Assembly: GCA_009599575.1 (NCBI GenBank)
Contig: VWND01000004.1
Location: 1,046,001 to 1,110,000, forward strand
Direction: 5' to 3'
Length of the DNA: 64,000 bases
DNA from: Blumeriella jaapii
Taxonomy: Eukaryota; Ascomycota; Leotiomycetes; Helotiales; Drepanopezizaceae
This document shows positions 1 to 10,800 of the stretch, piece by piece. Under the pieces are notes generated by a model. That model did no database searches and had not been told where the DNA came from. It saw only the letters and a program-made list of their open reading frames with translations. The first letter of the stretch is position 1, and each line of letters starts with the position of its first letter. Both the position numbers and the translations under genes were made by a program.

Positions 1-379
1 AGACCCCCGTCAAGATCACGGTTTCTTCCCCCGCCATTTCGCAGACTACACATAGAGGTTGGGGTCTGCACCTCTGAACCCACCTCTGAACCCACCTCAT
101 CGACCATCTCTCCCTCCCGTACGTGCTGCCCAGCCATTGGCGGCCCCCCTTGCCCCGGCCATTCAGCCAGCCGCGAGAGTTCATGTTTCCCGAACGGGCG
201 CTAGGTAGAACAGTCTCCGAAGTAGCGGTATGGTCCCTAGGGGGGCCCGGGAGTCTGGTTGCTTGCATACGGGATCTCGCCGTGCTAACCCTAGTGGCCG
301 AGGACGCGAAACCTGCATGGGGCCCATGGGAAAGAAAGTCCGGGTCGCGGGAGAGATCTGACAGTGACGACGTATGCGG

Positions 380-434
380 TACGGTACTGTACAGTACTTA
401 CTTGCTGTACTTTACTGTACTGTACATACAGTAC
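380..434. repeat. Degenerate TACTGTA/GTACAGTAC-rich block
   Basis: This stretch is built almost entirely of overlapping GTACTGTAC, TACAGTAC and close variants, a partly palindromic pentamer-based microsatellite. The same motif recurs at 1696-1733 and as single copies near 4186-4201 and 4331, all outside coding exons. Confidence 0.75.
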
Positions 435-780
435 ATTGGCGATGGGAGATATAGAGTTTCGCATCCTCGCCCACACTGATTGCTTCGGGGGACTCGACAA
501 CGAGACCAGGTGAACGGTCATGTGATGTCCGTATCTGTCAATTGGCTTCAATGACCGGACCACATTGGCGTGGCCGGCCTGTTTGATGTTGCCAGTCGGG
601 CGAGCGAGGACTTTGAATCATTAGAGATCATCACCGCGCGGGCGCACCGTCAATGAGAAGGCGTGGCACGTAATATCTTGCTGAGCTCCCAGATACATCA
701 TCCATCATGATACCTGGTACATGCAAGAGTCCGAGCGCATCAGAGACATGCTGCCGCCTCTCTGCTGCTCCGGGACCCGG

Positions 781-884
781 TCTCGGTGACCCCAGGAAGT
801 TGCCGATTCTGACAGCATGCACCACCAACCATTTTGGGCGGTTAGCGAGATGTCCAACTCGGCAACTTCCTGGGGCCACCGAGA
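781..884. repeat. 26-bp inverted repeat with 52-bp spacer
   Basis: The left arm (781-806) begins TCTCGGTGACCCCAGG. The right arm (859-884) is its reverse complement at 25 of 26 positions, and the spacer is 807-858. It could fold as a long hairpin or be the remnant of a small foldback element. No target-site duplication was recognised around it. Confidence 0.7.
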
Positions 885-1293
885 GCTTGGGTAAAAGCAA
901 ACACACGATCAACAGCAGAACGCTCTCGATCGTCAGGAAGAAGGGGAAAAAGAAATACACATGCTGCTTGCTTCCAGCATGACACAGTCATAGACTCCGG
1001 GTGAACACTTTGAATTACGCATGCACACGATCCCAAAAGAAAAGAAGCACAAGCACCCAAAGCTAGGTTTCAGACAATACACAACCACGCTCGCTCGACC
1101 CCACACACATACACCATTCAAGACATTGGGGCCTCCGTCATGCAAGCAGGCCGTTGCGGGGAAGCCGGAAGGAAGGATGAAGAAAAGGAAATGCCAGGTT
1201 CCCAGAAAGAAACATGCAAACACTCGCTCTCCAAGACCCTCTTCCTCAGACTTACCCAGATGGCCACACCACCCACACCACCCACCCCACCGG

Positions 1294-1317
1294 TCTCTCT
1301 CTCTCTCTCTCTCTCTC
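1294..1317. repeat. (TC)12 microsatellite
   Basis: Twelve perfect TC dinucleotides follow a CACC/CCACC-rich stretch. It is a simple-sequence repeat in non-coding DNA. Confidence 0.9.
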
Positions 1318-1695
1318 CTCTCCTCCCCAGCAAGGCCCGGCAAAAGAGGAAAGGGAGGCACGGGACGAGGAACGAGCAACGAGCACTGAACTAGCCCTTA
1401 CAACCCCTCCCAGGCTCCCCAGCATCTGTACACCGTTGAACCCGCGGGCTGCGTTCGCTGGCTTGGGGCCTGGCCCGCGACCGAGGGGGAAAGAAGAGAG
1501 CGAGAGAGGGCAAAGACGGGAGGAAACAGGAGCCGGACCGAACGTAGGCCAAAAATAATTTTGGCAGGAAAAGACAGTGTGAGAGAGAGAGGTGAAGAAC
1601 AGGAGAAGCAGAGCCGAGACCGACACTCCCCCACCCATGTGGAAAAGAAAGACGGAGGATCCGCGCGTGACTTGCCACCACTCCATAGCGGGTGA

Positions 1696-1733
1696 TACAG
1701 TACAGTACAGTGCAGTACAGTACAGTACAGTAC
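1696..1733. repeat. TACAG pentanucleotide microsatellite
   Basis: About 7.5 tandem TACAG units with one A-to-G variant (GTGCAG). It shares its unit with the block at 380-434, about 1.3 kb away. Confidence 0.9.
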
Positions 1734-1967
1734 GAGCGGGCTCCGCAGCAAGGATGCAGATGAAAACGACCATCAGCGGTGGATTTCCGGCTTTCCTTGA
1801 AGCCGGCGCTGATCTTCGTTCCAAGTCCTACAGTTTATGGCGCGTTGAACGTGCGAGAGGGTTTGAAGGTATCAACATCGTATGAAAGTTCGCTGCGAAG
1901 AGGAAGAAGAACGGCAGTGGTGCAGTAGGGGTGAACATGAAGCTGAACATGGAGCCTAAGAGAAAGA

Positions 1968-1968
<1 letters not shown>

Positions 1969-2003
<35 letters not shown>
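1969..2003. repeat. A35 homopolymer
   Basis: Thirty-five consecutive A residues followed by CCCCC, located about 400 bp downstream of the LAG1 stop codon. No retroposon body with a target-site duplication is visible on its left, so it is called a simple homopolymer and not a poly-A tail. Confidence 0.9.
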
Positions 2004-2005
<2 letters not shown>

Positions 2006-2404
2006 CCCAATGAAAAGGACAACGAAGTTTGATTCATCTCATTAAATTAAAGCCAGCGCGCGCGTATTGTACAATCAACCAATCAATCAGTCGCACCCAT
2101 TAGAAACACTTTGTACGGGGTGATATCAATACAAGAAGCGAAAATCCGGTCGTCTCAACACCATCTTCCTCCTCTTCCTCTTGCGCCTGCATCCTGTGCC
2201 TGCTCGTCTCGACAAGCATGACGTGAGCTGGATAAGGCTGGTGACGGATCTCCACGGGACGCGTCCGGGATCGGGCAGCTAGGCCAGTCCCTACACCATT
2301 GTGAGACTGTCTCTCCCCTTTCAGGGTCTCAGTGGCACCCCCGCCGCGTGCGTGGCCCAACACAGGCTTGCGTGCCGTGTGTGTGGGCGCGTGTGGCCGC
2401 CGGA

Positions 2405-3967
2405 TCAAGCTTTCCTCCTGGGAGGAGCATTCTCTTTCCGATTCGCAGATCCGTTGGACGGTGGCTTGACCCCGCTGCTCTTCGCACTCGCGTACGCATC
2501 GTTGCCGTCCATAGGCTGTCCGTTCAGGAGCATGACCGCCGGGCTTGCGGTGCCCTCCTTCAGGGCTCGCCTCTCTCGGTCCTCTGCTTCCATCCTCTGC
2601 TCCTCCTCAAACTCATTCTCGTCGTTGTCGCTCCTGTCGTCTTCCGCGGTGCCTACAAACACGAAGCGGTATGCAATGCGCAGGATGTAGAATAGCCAGA
2701 AGAGGTTCAGACCTTGGAGGGCGGCGAGCAGGGTGGTGGAGATGACGTGCGAGAGCGGGCACTTGTACTGCTCGGCGGCCCAATCCAGTTCATAGGGGCC
2801 GACGGTTTTGAATTCGTTGAACTCGGAGTAGAGGATGCGCAGGTTCAGGTAGTGGCGCAGGTAGATCCAGGAGACAACGAAGAAGCCGAAGTAGGGCCCG
2901 ACAAGGGGATGATCGAGGTAGTTGAGGGTTTTTGAGCTCTGAACCAGCACTAGTCAGCATAGCCGCGTGGCAGGATTCAGCATGAGAACTCACAGCGAGG
3001 AAGAAATCGCTGATGTCGTGGGTGATGAAGACCCCCAGGCCCATGTAGGTGAAGTGAAAATGGTAGCTCATGAAGATGAGGGCCAGAGACACAACGTGGT
3101 GTCCAACCAGCTCCCTGAAATCCTTCCTGGGCTTCTCCATTCCCAGCATAAGGACAATGGCTTGCTGGGCCCAGTATGCCGCCTGGAAAAGGTAATAGCC
3201 CTTGAAGCAAGCCTCTAGAGTCTTGTGGGGAAAATTCTCGTACATTGCCCGAGTTTGGAAGTACCACACGGGTGTCCGACTCATGACATACAGTCCGCAG
3301 GGTCCTAGCAGTCCAAAATATATAGCCGTGTACATCTGCTCCATGAAGCGGGATTGCTTTGCCCTACTCTTGAGCCCACTGCGCTTCGCCAAGGGCCGTA
3401 AGAATCTCTGCATGATGAACTCTCTGGTGAAGGAGAGCACAATGACATAGAATGTAACAAAAGCCAGGTCCCACGGTCCCTTTCCATAATGGGTCGGCTT
3501 TCCCGGCGGATCGTCCGGACTCGAGGGGACAGCGTACGAGAGGAAAATGAAGTGGTGGATGGGGTTCGAGGGAGTTGGATTGATCGCAAAGAGAGCGAGG
3601 AACACCGACAACAGTGCTAACGGCGTAGCCCATGTGTGTTTGAGCGCATACCGTTTCCACTGCTGGAAGAGTGTTTTTGCTTTCCTGCGCTTTGAGAATG
3701 GCTTCTTCCGGTCCCGTTCGTTCTGCGCCTGGTTGATGTCAAAAGTGCCGATGGGGCAGAAAGGGGCATCGCTCATACTTTGATTGCGCCGGGAGACGGC
3801 GGTCTCACGTCCAGTGTTGCCAGTGCTGGCGAACCTGTGTCTCCTGCTCTGATCTCTCCCCCGAGGCCGCTGGAGCGTCTTCGAATGAGCGGTTTCTGTG
3901 TATTCGGGCCCCTCATGGGCGCCAACTTGTCGCCGGACAACATCGGAAAGGCTTCGGTGGCAGGCAT
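2405..3967 (-). CDS. LAG1: Ceramide synthase (sphingosine N-acyltransferase), LAG1/LAC1 type, TLC domain
   Basis: Probably joins very-long-chain acyl-CoA to a sphingoid base to make ceramide in the ER membrane. The model has three exons on the minus strand: 3967-3809, 3728-2994 and 2938-2405, giving 475 aa. Intron 1 (3808-3729, 80 nt) runs GTGAGA to CAG. Intron 2 (2993-2939, 55 nt) runs GTGAGT to CAG with a GCTGAC branch-like site. Both are phase 0. Several hydrophobic segments are visible, the first at about residues 87-103. The Lag1 motif is clear: paired His at 263-264 (VGHHVVSLALIFMSYHFHF) and ITHDISDFFLA with Asp at 291 and 294, continuing across intron 2 into SSKTLNYLDHP. The cytosolic tail is acidic. 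The start at 3967 has A at -3 and gives an N-terminus with RRRSSGLGGEIRAGDTG, which seems typical of fungal Lag1. A shorter start at 3773 (MSDAPFCP) or a read-through from 4007 is less likely. It is divergent from AHA1. Confidence 0.93.
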
Positions 3968-5637
3968 AGTTGCCTTGAGCTGTTAAGTCGTGCAGAAAAG
4001 CAATCAAGCAGCGCGTAGTATCATGGAAGGAGATATTCGATGCCGTTGCAGGATATGAGGGATGGGGATTTTCGAGATTTTGGGTTCTAGCATGTACTGT
4101 AATTTGAGGTTGGCGAGGTTGGGTGCAAGCGCATCAAAAGCTTAGCTCCCAAATGCGTCTGACGTCCGACAGCCCAAATCCACTCTCTACTGTACTGTAG
4201 AAAAATCCCCCACTTCGATCCCATCTATGAGACTGCGAAAGTAGCCATCGTCATCGCAATCTTCTGATTATGCATTTTGAAGGGAGGCATGCTCTGGCAA
4301 ACTCTGCTTCTCAGCGAGTTGAGATGTGTCGGTTGTACTGTAGGTTGTTTTGTAGACAGACAGTACTAGGCACAGTCCATCAATCAATGAACGGACCCCA
4401 AATCTGCGGGGACTGGAAATTCAAAATGCCTAAGTTTCTTCGGACGTAGGCAGCCATTTGAGATGTGATCCTAGGGCGTTTGCTAATCACTACATCTGTA
4501 AGAGCGAGTTGAGTGTCTTGTGAATTCGGACGTGGGGTGCAGTAGAGCCGCGAGTGAGTGTGTTTACTTTCTGCTCCAAAGCATCACATCCTAACCGAGC
4601 GGTCTCGGGAGAGCTATTTTTATTACCCGAGTACTTGATGAATTTCCTTTGTTGTGCTGCTCGGCTCCGGCTATTCTTACGATGATCGGCTGATGTGTTT
4701 CGTATACTCTGTTTTGGGGGTCGGCAGGATTGGTTTCCTTGCAATAGAACGGTCCTCATGGCAGGTGGCTTCCCAGAAGGCGTAGATGCTTGTTGAGTTC
4801 AGTAGCTATGTCCTTTAAATTCCTTAAATCTAGGATCAATGAGAGGTTGGATAGTGTCGAAATCATGCTCCGCAGAGGCGTGAATTACTCTTTTGGGGAA
4901 CTGGGCACAGTGATGTACATTTGTACTGGATGGAAACGTTTAGCAAACAGGAGCAGAGATACACGAGCAAGCTTGACCGACTGTGATATTTTCTATCATG
5001 AGAAGCACATGGGGCTAGAGTATCGTCTCAAGTGCTTTTCCATAATTCTCAATATCGACCGATTGAACAGCAAAGCAAGTAGTTGATCATCCAGAGTCTC
5101 TTTACTTAACGGCTTCCTGAGTATGTATGTACTGTGTGTGTAACTAGACGCCGAAGCCGATGGAAGAAAAGGCGTATCACGTGTCTCGGCTGAGTTTCGG
5201 CTGAAAGGTGCTGAGATTCTCGATCATTCCGCCGAACTTTTCGGGACTCTTCTTAAGCCTCACACCTTGAGCCACGGGGACTACTTGGAAGCTCCCTCGC
5301 CACATACATGGGAATCTCCGCTTTCAATACAGTCGAGGACATTCAGCGCCGCCGATATTGAAACCTCAGCTGCCCCCGCTGGCCAGCTAGAAACGAAAGG
5401 TACGCAGATGTTCGCATGTTCCGTCCCCTCACGCAGTTTCCATGATGATGTACAAGCTGGCACCAGTCCTACGAACGATTTTGTACTCAGTTCTTGAGGA
5501 AAATGCTATGACTCTGGTCTCATTCTGACAGGAAATTTCAACCTCTTTACTGTCCTGGAAAACTCAATTGAATATTCTGGCACTAACAAACGACTCGAAC
5601 AGGAACAACTTCCCACAAGATCATCACATCGCCCCCC
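3968..5637. other. Divergent intergenic region between LAG1 and AHA1
   Basis: This region must hold the promoters of both flanking genes. It carries scattered TACTGTA copies (about 4186-4201 and 4331). Open frames inside it (4790-5086 plus, 4490-4759 minus, 5267-5497 plus) have no recognisable family and no supporting exon structure, so none is called. No RNA gene was recognised. Confidence 0.6.
5532..5577. promoter_or_regulatory. Candidate heat-shock element pair upstream of AHA1
   Basis: Two GAAnnTTC dyads, the core of heat-shock factor sites, lie at 5532-5539 (GAAATTTC) and 5570-5577 (GAATATTC), 61-106 bp before the AHA1 start codon. Hsp90 co-chaperone genes are commonly induced by heat-shock factor, so the position is sensible. 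These are two-unit sites, not the full three-unit element, and such dyads also occur by chance. Confidence 0.4.
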
Positions 5638-6763
5638 ATGCTGCACAATCCGAACAACTGGCACTGGGTCAACAAGGACGCTAGTGTCTGGACCAAGGCC
5701 TACCTGGAAAAGAACATCAAGGGTCTCAGCGCCGAGGAGAATGGAGTGACCGCTCAATTGGACAAGCTAGTCAGCATGGACGGCGATGTTGATGTGAACC
5801 AGCGCAAGGGCAAGGTCATAACCATATTTGACGTCAAGCTTGTCCTCGAGTACTCTGGTATGTTGCAATGCCGGTCATATGGGGCCGATGCTGACCTGCT
5901 CAGGCAAGACCAAGGATGGTGAAGATGTTAGTGGCACAATCACAGTACCTGAGATTGCACACGATACTGCAGAACATGAGTACGTTGTATGTCTCTCTGT
6001 CACCGTGGACGCCTTATTTGGCCAAGCTAACCGGGAACAGTTCGAGCTAGATATCTATTCGGATGCAAACTCGAAAGCCCCCGTCAAGGACCTAGTCCGA
6101 TCCAATATCCTCCCACAATTGCGGAAGGAATTTGTGAAGCTCGGCCCCGCCTTGATTGCTGAGCACGGGAAAGACATCCAACACGCCCCCGGATCAAATC
6201 CGTCCATGAGTGGTAGTTCAACTCCCAAGCTGCACGTTCCGTCGGCGCCAGCTGCTACCTCAACCGAGAAGACCAAGGCCAACACCACGGTCAACACCAC
6301 CACTGTCACCGACACCGAGGAGTTCCGTGCCCCAGCGTCTGAGCTCTACCAAACCTTCACCGACCCTCAACGCATCTCCGCCTTCACCCGTGCTGCACCC
6401 AAGCTGTTTGAGGGCGCGAAGAAGGGCGGAAAGTTTGAGTTGTTTGGCGGCAACGTCTCCGGAGAGTATATCAAGCTTGTTGAACCGACTAAAATCGTTC
6501 AAACATGGAGACTCGATCAATGGCCAAAGGATCATCATTCCCGTCTCGAGATCAACTTTGATCAAAACGATGTGGATAACGTTACCGTTATGCGAGTCAG
6601 CTGGAGTGGTGTCCCGATTGGTCAAGAAGAGGTAACGAAGAGAAACTGGAAGGAGTATTACGTACGCAGCATCAAGCAGACTTTCGGGTGAGTCATCTTC
6701 TCCATCTATCTACGCTTCATGTGTCACGAGACTAATTTTTATAGCTTCGGTACGATTCTGTGA
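5638..6763 (+). CDS. AHA1: Activator of Hsp90 ATPase (Aha1 co-chaperone)
   Basis: Cytosolic co-chaperone that binds Hsp90 and stimulates its ATP hydrolysis. The four-exon model is 5638-5857, 5904-5986, 6041-6687 and 6745-6763, giving 322 aa, the usual Aha1 size. Introns are 46, 54 and 57 nt and start GTATGT, GTATGT and GTGAGT, with branch-like GCTGAC, GCTAAC and ACTAAT. Intron 2 has no stop codon, so it can be mistaken for coding. The protein begins MLHNPNNWHWVNKDAS, carrying the conserved NxNNWHW motif, with the basic RKGK motif at 56-59 and SMDGDVDVNQRKGKV around it. The N-terminal Hsp90-binding domain spans about 1-148. A Ser/Thr/Ala-rich linker follows at about 150-180, then an AHSA1 (START-like) domain at about 185-322 ending TFGFGTIL, split by intron 3. 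The next recognisable sequence downstream is retrotransposon DNA. Confidence 0.96.
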
Positions 6764-7032
6764 GCTGCTGTGAAGCCGTAGGGGAATGAGTTGATGGAAA
6801 TGAGATCATGACACGAACTGAAAGACTCAGTGACTTGATTGCGGGTCGGTTCCGGGTGGTAAGTTTGCGATCTAGTTGAGAGCAATCAATGGAGAGCATT
6901 TGCAACCTTTTTTTTGTCGCATGGCAGTGGATTATGATTTCCTTCCTCGTAGTGTCGATTTATAGATCGGAGTGGATTCTTTGTGGAAACGTCGGGACTT
7001 TTACCTGCACAAGCCGCCCTTCGGAATGCGAG
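6764..7032. other. AHA1 3' flank up to the transposon boundary
   Basis: This is the last balanced-composition host sequence, containing the presumed AHA1 3' UTR and terminator. At 7033 an LTR terminus (TGTAACGATC) begins directly after ...GAATGCGAG, and composition changes sharply. The 5 bp before the LTR (GCGAG) would be one half of a target-site duplication; its partner was not found in the window. Confidence 0.7.
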
Positions 7033-7144
7033 TGTAACGATCTAATCAGTCGGAGGGCTGGGAGATCAGTCCATTGGTCGCCGTGTTTATATAATATAAG
7101 AAACGAGCCTTTGGTTTTGTAATAGAAATTTTCATTTAGAATTA
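7033..7144 (-). mobile_element. A0: truncated family A LTR at the host boundary
   Basis: The first 112 bp of a family A LTR on the plus strand (minus-oriented element): TGTAACGATCTAATCAGTCG through TTAGAATTA, matching the A1 LTR at 7541-7650. The copy then stops at the start of a family B LTR. The rest of this A copy is not adjacent, so the insertion has been rearranged or continues elsewhere. Confidence 0.85.
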
Positions 7145-7540
7145 TGTAAGGATTGAAAGGCAGGGAAACACTAGTTCAAACAATAAAGCTCAGATAAGGT
7201 TGGGTTGATAGTCAGACTGATTTCTGCCTTTTATATTTCTAGTAAAAAGCGCCTATAAATACAGAAACATAAATGGAATCTTCGAGAAAAGTATTTTCAA
7301 AAAGCCAGGCGAATTTTATTTAATATGCTTTTCCAGCTTTTATTCCGATCTTTTTTTTTCGTATAAATTTTTCTAATATAATTTTAATGACTGGTTTTTT
7401 AATAACCATTTTTATAAAATGTTTTATTTAAATATTATTTTCAGCTTTTATAATATTATCCGGCTTTTACGGCCTATCCGTAAAAAGTATTATTCGAAGA
7501 TTGATAAAAGGCTGAAAGTTTTGGCTGATTATCTGATTTA
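7145..7540 (-). mobile_element. B2: 3' LTR of a minus-oriented family B element, left part
   Basis: Reverse complement of the family B LTR seen at 35073-35486, starting TGTAAGGATTGAAAGGCAGG. It runs until ...CTGATTTA, where element A1 is inserted with target duplication ATTTA. The remaining 24 bp of the LTR resume at 14006. Confidence 0.88.
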
Positions 7541-7834
7541 TATAACGATCTAATCAGTCGGAGGGCTGGGAGATCAGTCAACTGGTCGCCGTGTTCATAT
7601 GGTATAAAACGAGCCTTTGGTTCTGTAATAAAGATATTCACTTAGAATTAACAACTGCAAAAGGCAGAGGTTGCTAAAGGAAAAAAGCCTTATATATATA
7701 ATAATCTCTATAATTGATAGAGAGACCTACCAGGAGACCAGAGAGCTTGCAGCTATACGTAGTTGCTGGAAAGCTTGCAGTTATACGTAGTTGCTGGAAT
7801 AATACGAAAGGTGGCAACAGAATAAATCGTTATA
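7541..7834 (-). repeat. A1 3' LTR (294 bp)
   Basis: Starts TATAACGATC and ends AAATCGTTATA, the RIP-mutated forms of the TGTGACGAT...ATCGTCACA ends. It contains a 28-bp direct duplication around AGCTTGCAGCTATACGTAG (units starting about 7744 and 7772). Confidence 0.92.
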
Positions 7835-10800
7835 CTATCCTCCCGTCCGAAAAAAGCGCGCCCTCGAGCTTTTATCCATTAGTATATCATTATCCAAATA
7901 ATCGTACGAGTCCAAACCTTCGAAATATGCCTTCAACCAGTTTACAAGTTTTGCAAAAAGACCGGAGAGTTTTTTATGCGCCAAATAAAAGTCGCGCATT
8001 TTCAAAAAAGCGTATATAAAATCAGACGCGGGATACCACGTAAGATTTTCATTTAAACCTATTTAAAAAGCTCTGTACTAAAGGGTTTTTCGCTGCATTC
8101 GACAAGCGATCAATTTTTCGATTTCGTATTCAAGCTTATTAATTATATTAATAAGTTCAAAGGTTAAATTAACCTGACCTAAAAGCGCGTCGTTAGCTGC
8201 TTTACGCAATCGATTAACGTGAAAAACTAAATATACGTTTATAATATTAAAAAGGTCTAGCTTAAAAGCGTTGTCGAAAATTTTGGCTACAATCTTAAAA
8301 GGGCCGTTTGTAGAATTGTCGAGCTTACGGAAGGGCCGAAAGGTCGGAAATAAGCGTATATCGAGCTATACGTAGTCGCTAACGTTAAAATCGTTCGCGC
8401 GGCGAAACTTATTCGCATTTTTTTTTATTTTGTCGTAAGTTTGTTAAAAGTGCGATTTGGCGAAATTCCAGGCGTCGTAATGGCGGCGAACGTACGCACG
8501 AGCTTCGTCTGCGTTTAACTTATATAAAAGGTTGGGAAAAAAGGAAGTATCGAGCTTTTAATTCCAATTGATATAAAAAATATAATCGTATACAATTTCA
8601 AAAAGTAAAAGGCTATTTAAACTTTCGTAAAAAAAGACTATTTGAGCGAAATCTATTATTAAAAAAAATTCGTTCTAATCGTTTTAATAAAAATTTACGA
8701 AAGGTCGAAAGCGTTTTTGCAAATATTAATTGTAAATTTCGGTCTGACCGTCGGTTTCAGAATAAGCGGCTATCGAAAGCTTTAATTGCGTACCGAATAT
8801 TTTGTTTAATTCAAACCAGAAGATAAACTAATATTAAGGGCCACGATCGCTAATAATATTTTTTAAAAGGCCAAAATACTTATATACGTGGAATATATAC
8901 AATTTGGCGAAACTTCGAGCGTCGATATTTTTATAACAAAAGATCGAAATAACTTGCTTGGAAAAGCGATTTATTATTACGAATACGTTATCGTAACCGT
9001 ATTTGTTTTTGTTAAAACTGCAAAAATCCATTGTAACGTATTCTTAAAAATGGTCAGAAACAGAAAAAAGCTGAAAAAAACCGGAGCGCTTATTTTTTGG
9101 AACAAAACTCTTTCGATAAGCGTAGCAGTTGCGATAATATTATTTTACGAAAGCTGTTATATTTCGCTAATAATATTGGTCCGAAAGCAATTGCGTAATT
9201 TTGCGAACGCTAGAATAAGCGATAAAAATCTGGTCGTGTATTTTTCGTATAAAAGCCAAACGAAAATAATCGACGTTTGGTATTATTAAGCGACCGTAAT
9301 ATAACAGCAAATCGCGTTTAAATATATACGAAATATTATTATCGTTCTTTTTCGTAGCGTTTCGTACAGCTTTCTTTCGGAGGGCTATCAGGCTGCTAGC
9401 TGTGCGATTAGCGTAGAAAAGCTAGTCAACGACACGGAATGCGAATAAAAAATCAGCTATTTTAACGATAAAAACAATTGTTTCGAAAGCCGTGGACGGT
9501 CGAAGTTTTTTAATCAAAAAGCGATAATCGATCTGATCGGCTCGAAAAAATATTTGCAAACGCTAAATGCGTTTAAAAGAATTTTAACGGTCGAATTCGC
9601 TCGTACGACGTATTAATGCGTTAGCCAAAGAATTGTGTTTACCTGGTTTATACGTAATAAAAAAATTATAATCGGCGAAAAGTTCGGCCCAGCGTGTCTG
9701 TCGAGCGTTAAAAATTTGGAGGTTATAAAATACTCCAAAATCTTATAATTAATAATTATTTTAATTTAATAAACTGAGCTAGCCAATTTAGCACGAAAAT
9801 TGCTTAGAAATCTTACGATTACGAATATCTTTTTGTCGTATACGACGTAATTTAGCTTTGCGAAAATTATAGTTTTGCTGAAGTAGGCGACTGGAAGCCA
9901 GTCGTCGCTATGAAATTGCGAAAGCACAAAAGCTACTACGCCGTCGAAAGCGTCAGTTTTTAATATGCAAAAAAAGTTTTATTTATAATATTATAAAATT
10001 GGTGTAATAATAAAAGCTAGTATAAAAAGGTCGAAATTCTTCTGACATTTAGAAATAAAATTAAAAAAAACGTTAACCTTGGTCAAATAAACCAAAAGCT
10101 TTGCAATTATACCGTAGTTTCGAATAAAACGTCGGTAAAAATTATAAAAACCAAAAAAGCTTTGTATATTTTTTATAATAATAAAAAGCTTTCAGTAAGC
10201 GACCACGGAGATTTTCTTTAAATCTACCTTTAAACTTTTAATCGAAATAATAAAATTTAAATAACGGGTCCGTATAACGTTGAATTTAAACTTCCGAATA
10301 TCGGCCTGTAATTTAACGTCAGCGAACTTTTAGAATATCTTGCGAACGTATATAACGTATTTCAAAGGGTCGGACGAATAAATAAAAATATTATTCAGAT
10401 ATGCAATATAAAAATCGTTTAAATAATCGAAAAAAACGTCGTTTATATAACGTTAATAAATTGCGGATTTATTAATAAGACCAAAAAGTAGCATCTTATA
10501 TTTATAAGCGCTGTAACGCGTACGAAACGTCGTTAGTTTTTTATTGGCGGAATTTATTCGAATTTTGTAAAAAGTTTGACGAATATCGAATTTCGTAAAA
10601 ATTCGCGCTTCCGAAAAACGAGCAAGGATTTTATCGATAAAAAGGAAAAAGTAGCGATTTTTACGAATAATATTATTAAAAATTCGATAATCGATACAAA
10701 AACGCAGTAAACCGTCGGGTTTTTTAACGAAAAATATTAAAGCAGCGAAAAAAGCGGTAAAAGATTCGATAAAACCTTTGTTAAAATTGTTTTGCAAATA

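Larger units (their letters stand above)
1..2404. other. Unassigned balanced-composition region downstream of LAG1
   Basis: No convincing gene is visible. Open frames here (for example around 123-479 and 707-982) are short, overlap on both strands and have low-complexity or family-less translations. What can be seen is simple-sequence DNA: TACTGTAC-type blocks, a TC run, a long A run and one 26-bp inverted repeat, each listed separately. The left end may contain the edge of a gene lying outside the window, but nothing shows this. Confidence 0.5.

Noticed and set aside
123..1824. Many overlapping 70-190 codon open frames on both strands
   Set aside because: They overlap each other in several frames, translate microsatellites (SLSLSL and similar), show no family resemblance and have no plausible exon structure.
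1900..2050. A35 run as the poly-A tail of a LINE or processed retrocopy
   Set aside because: No coding body or target duplication is visible on its left, and it is followed by CCCCC, not by a duplicated flank.
4790..5497. Open frames upstream of AHA1 as possible small genes
   Set aside because: No recognisable domain; the region is better explained as promoter and 5' UTR of AHA1.
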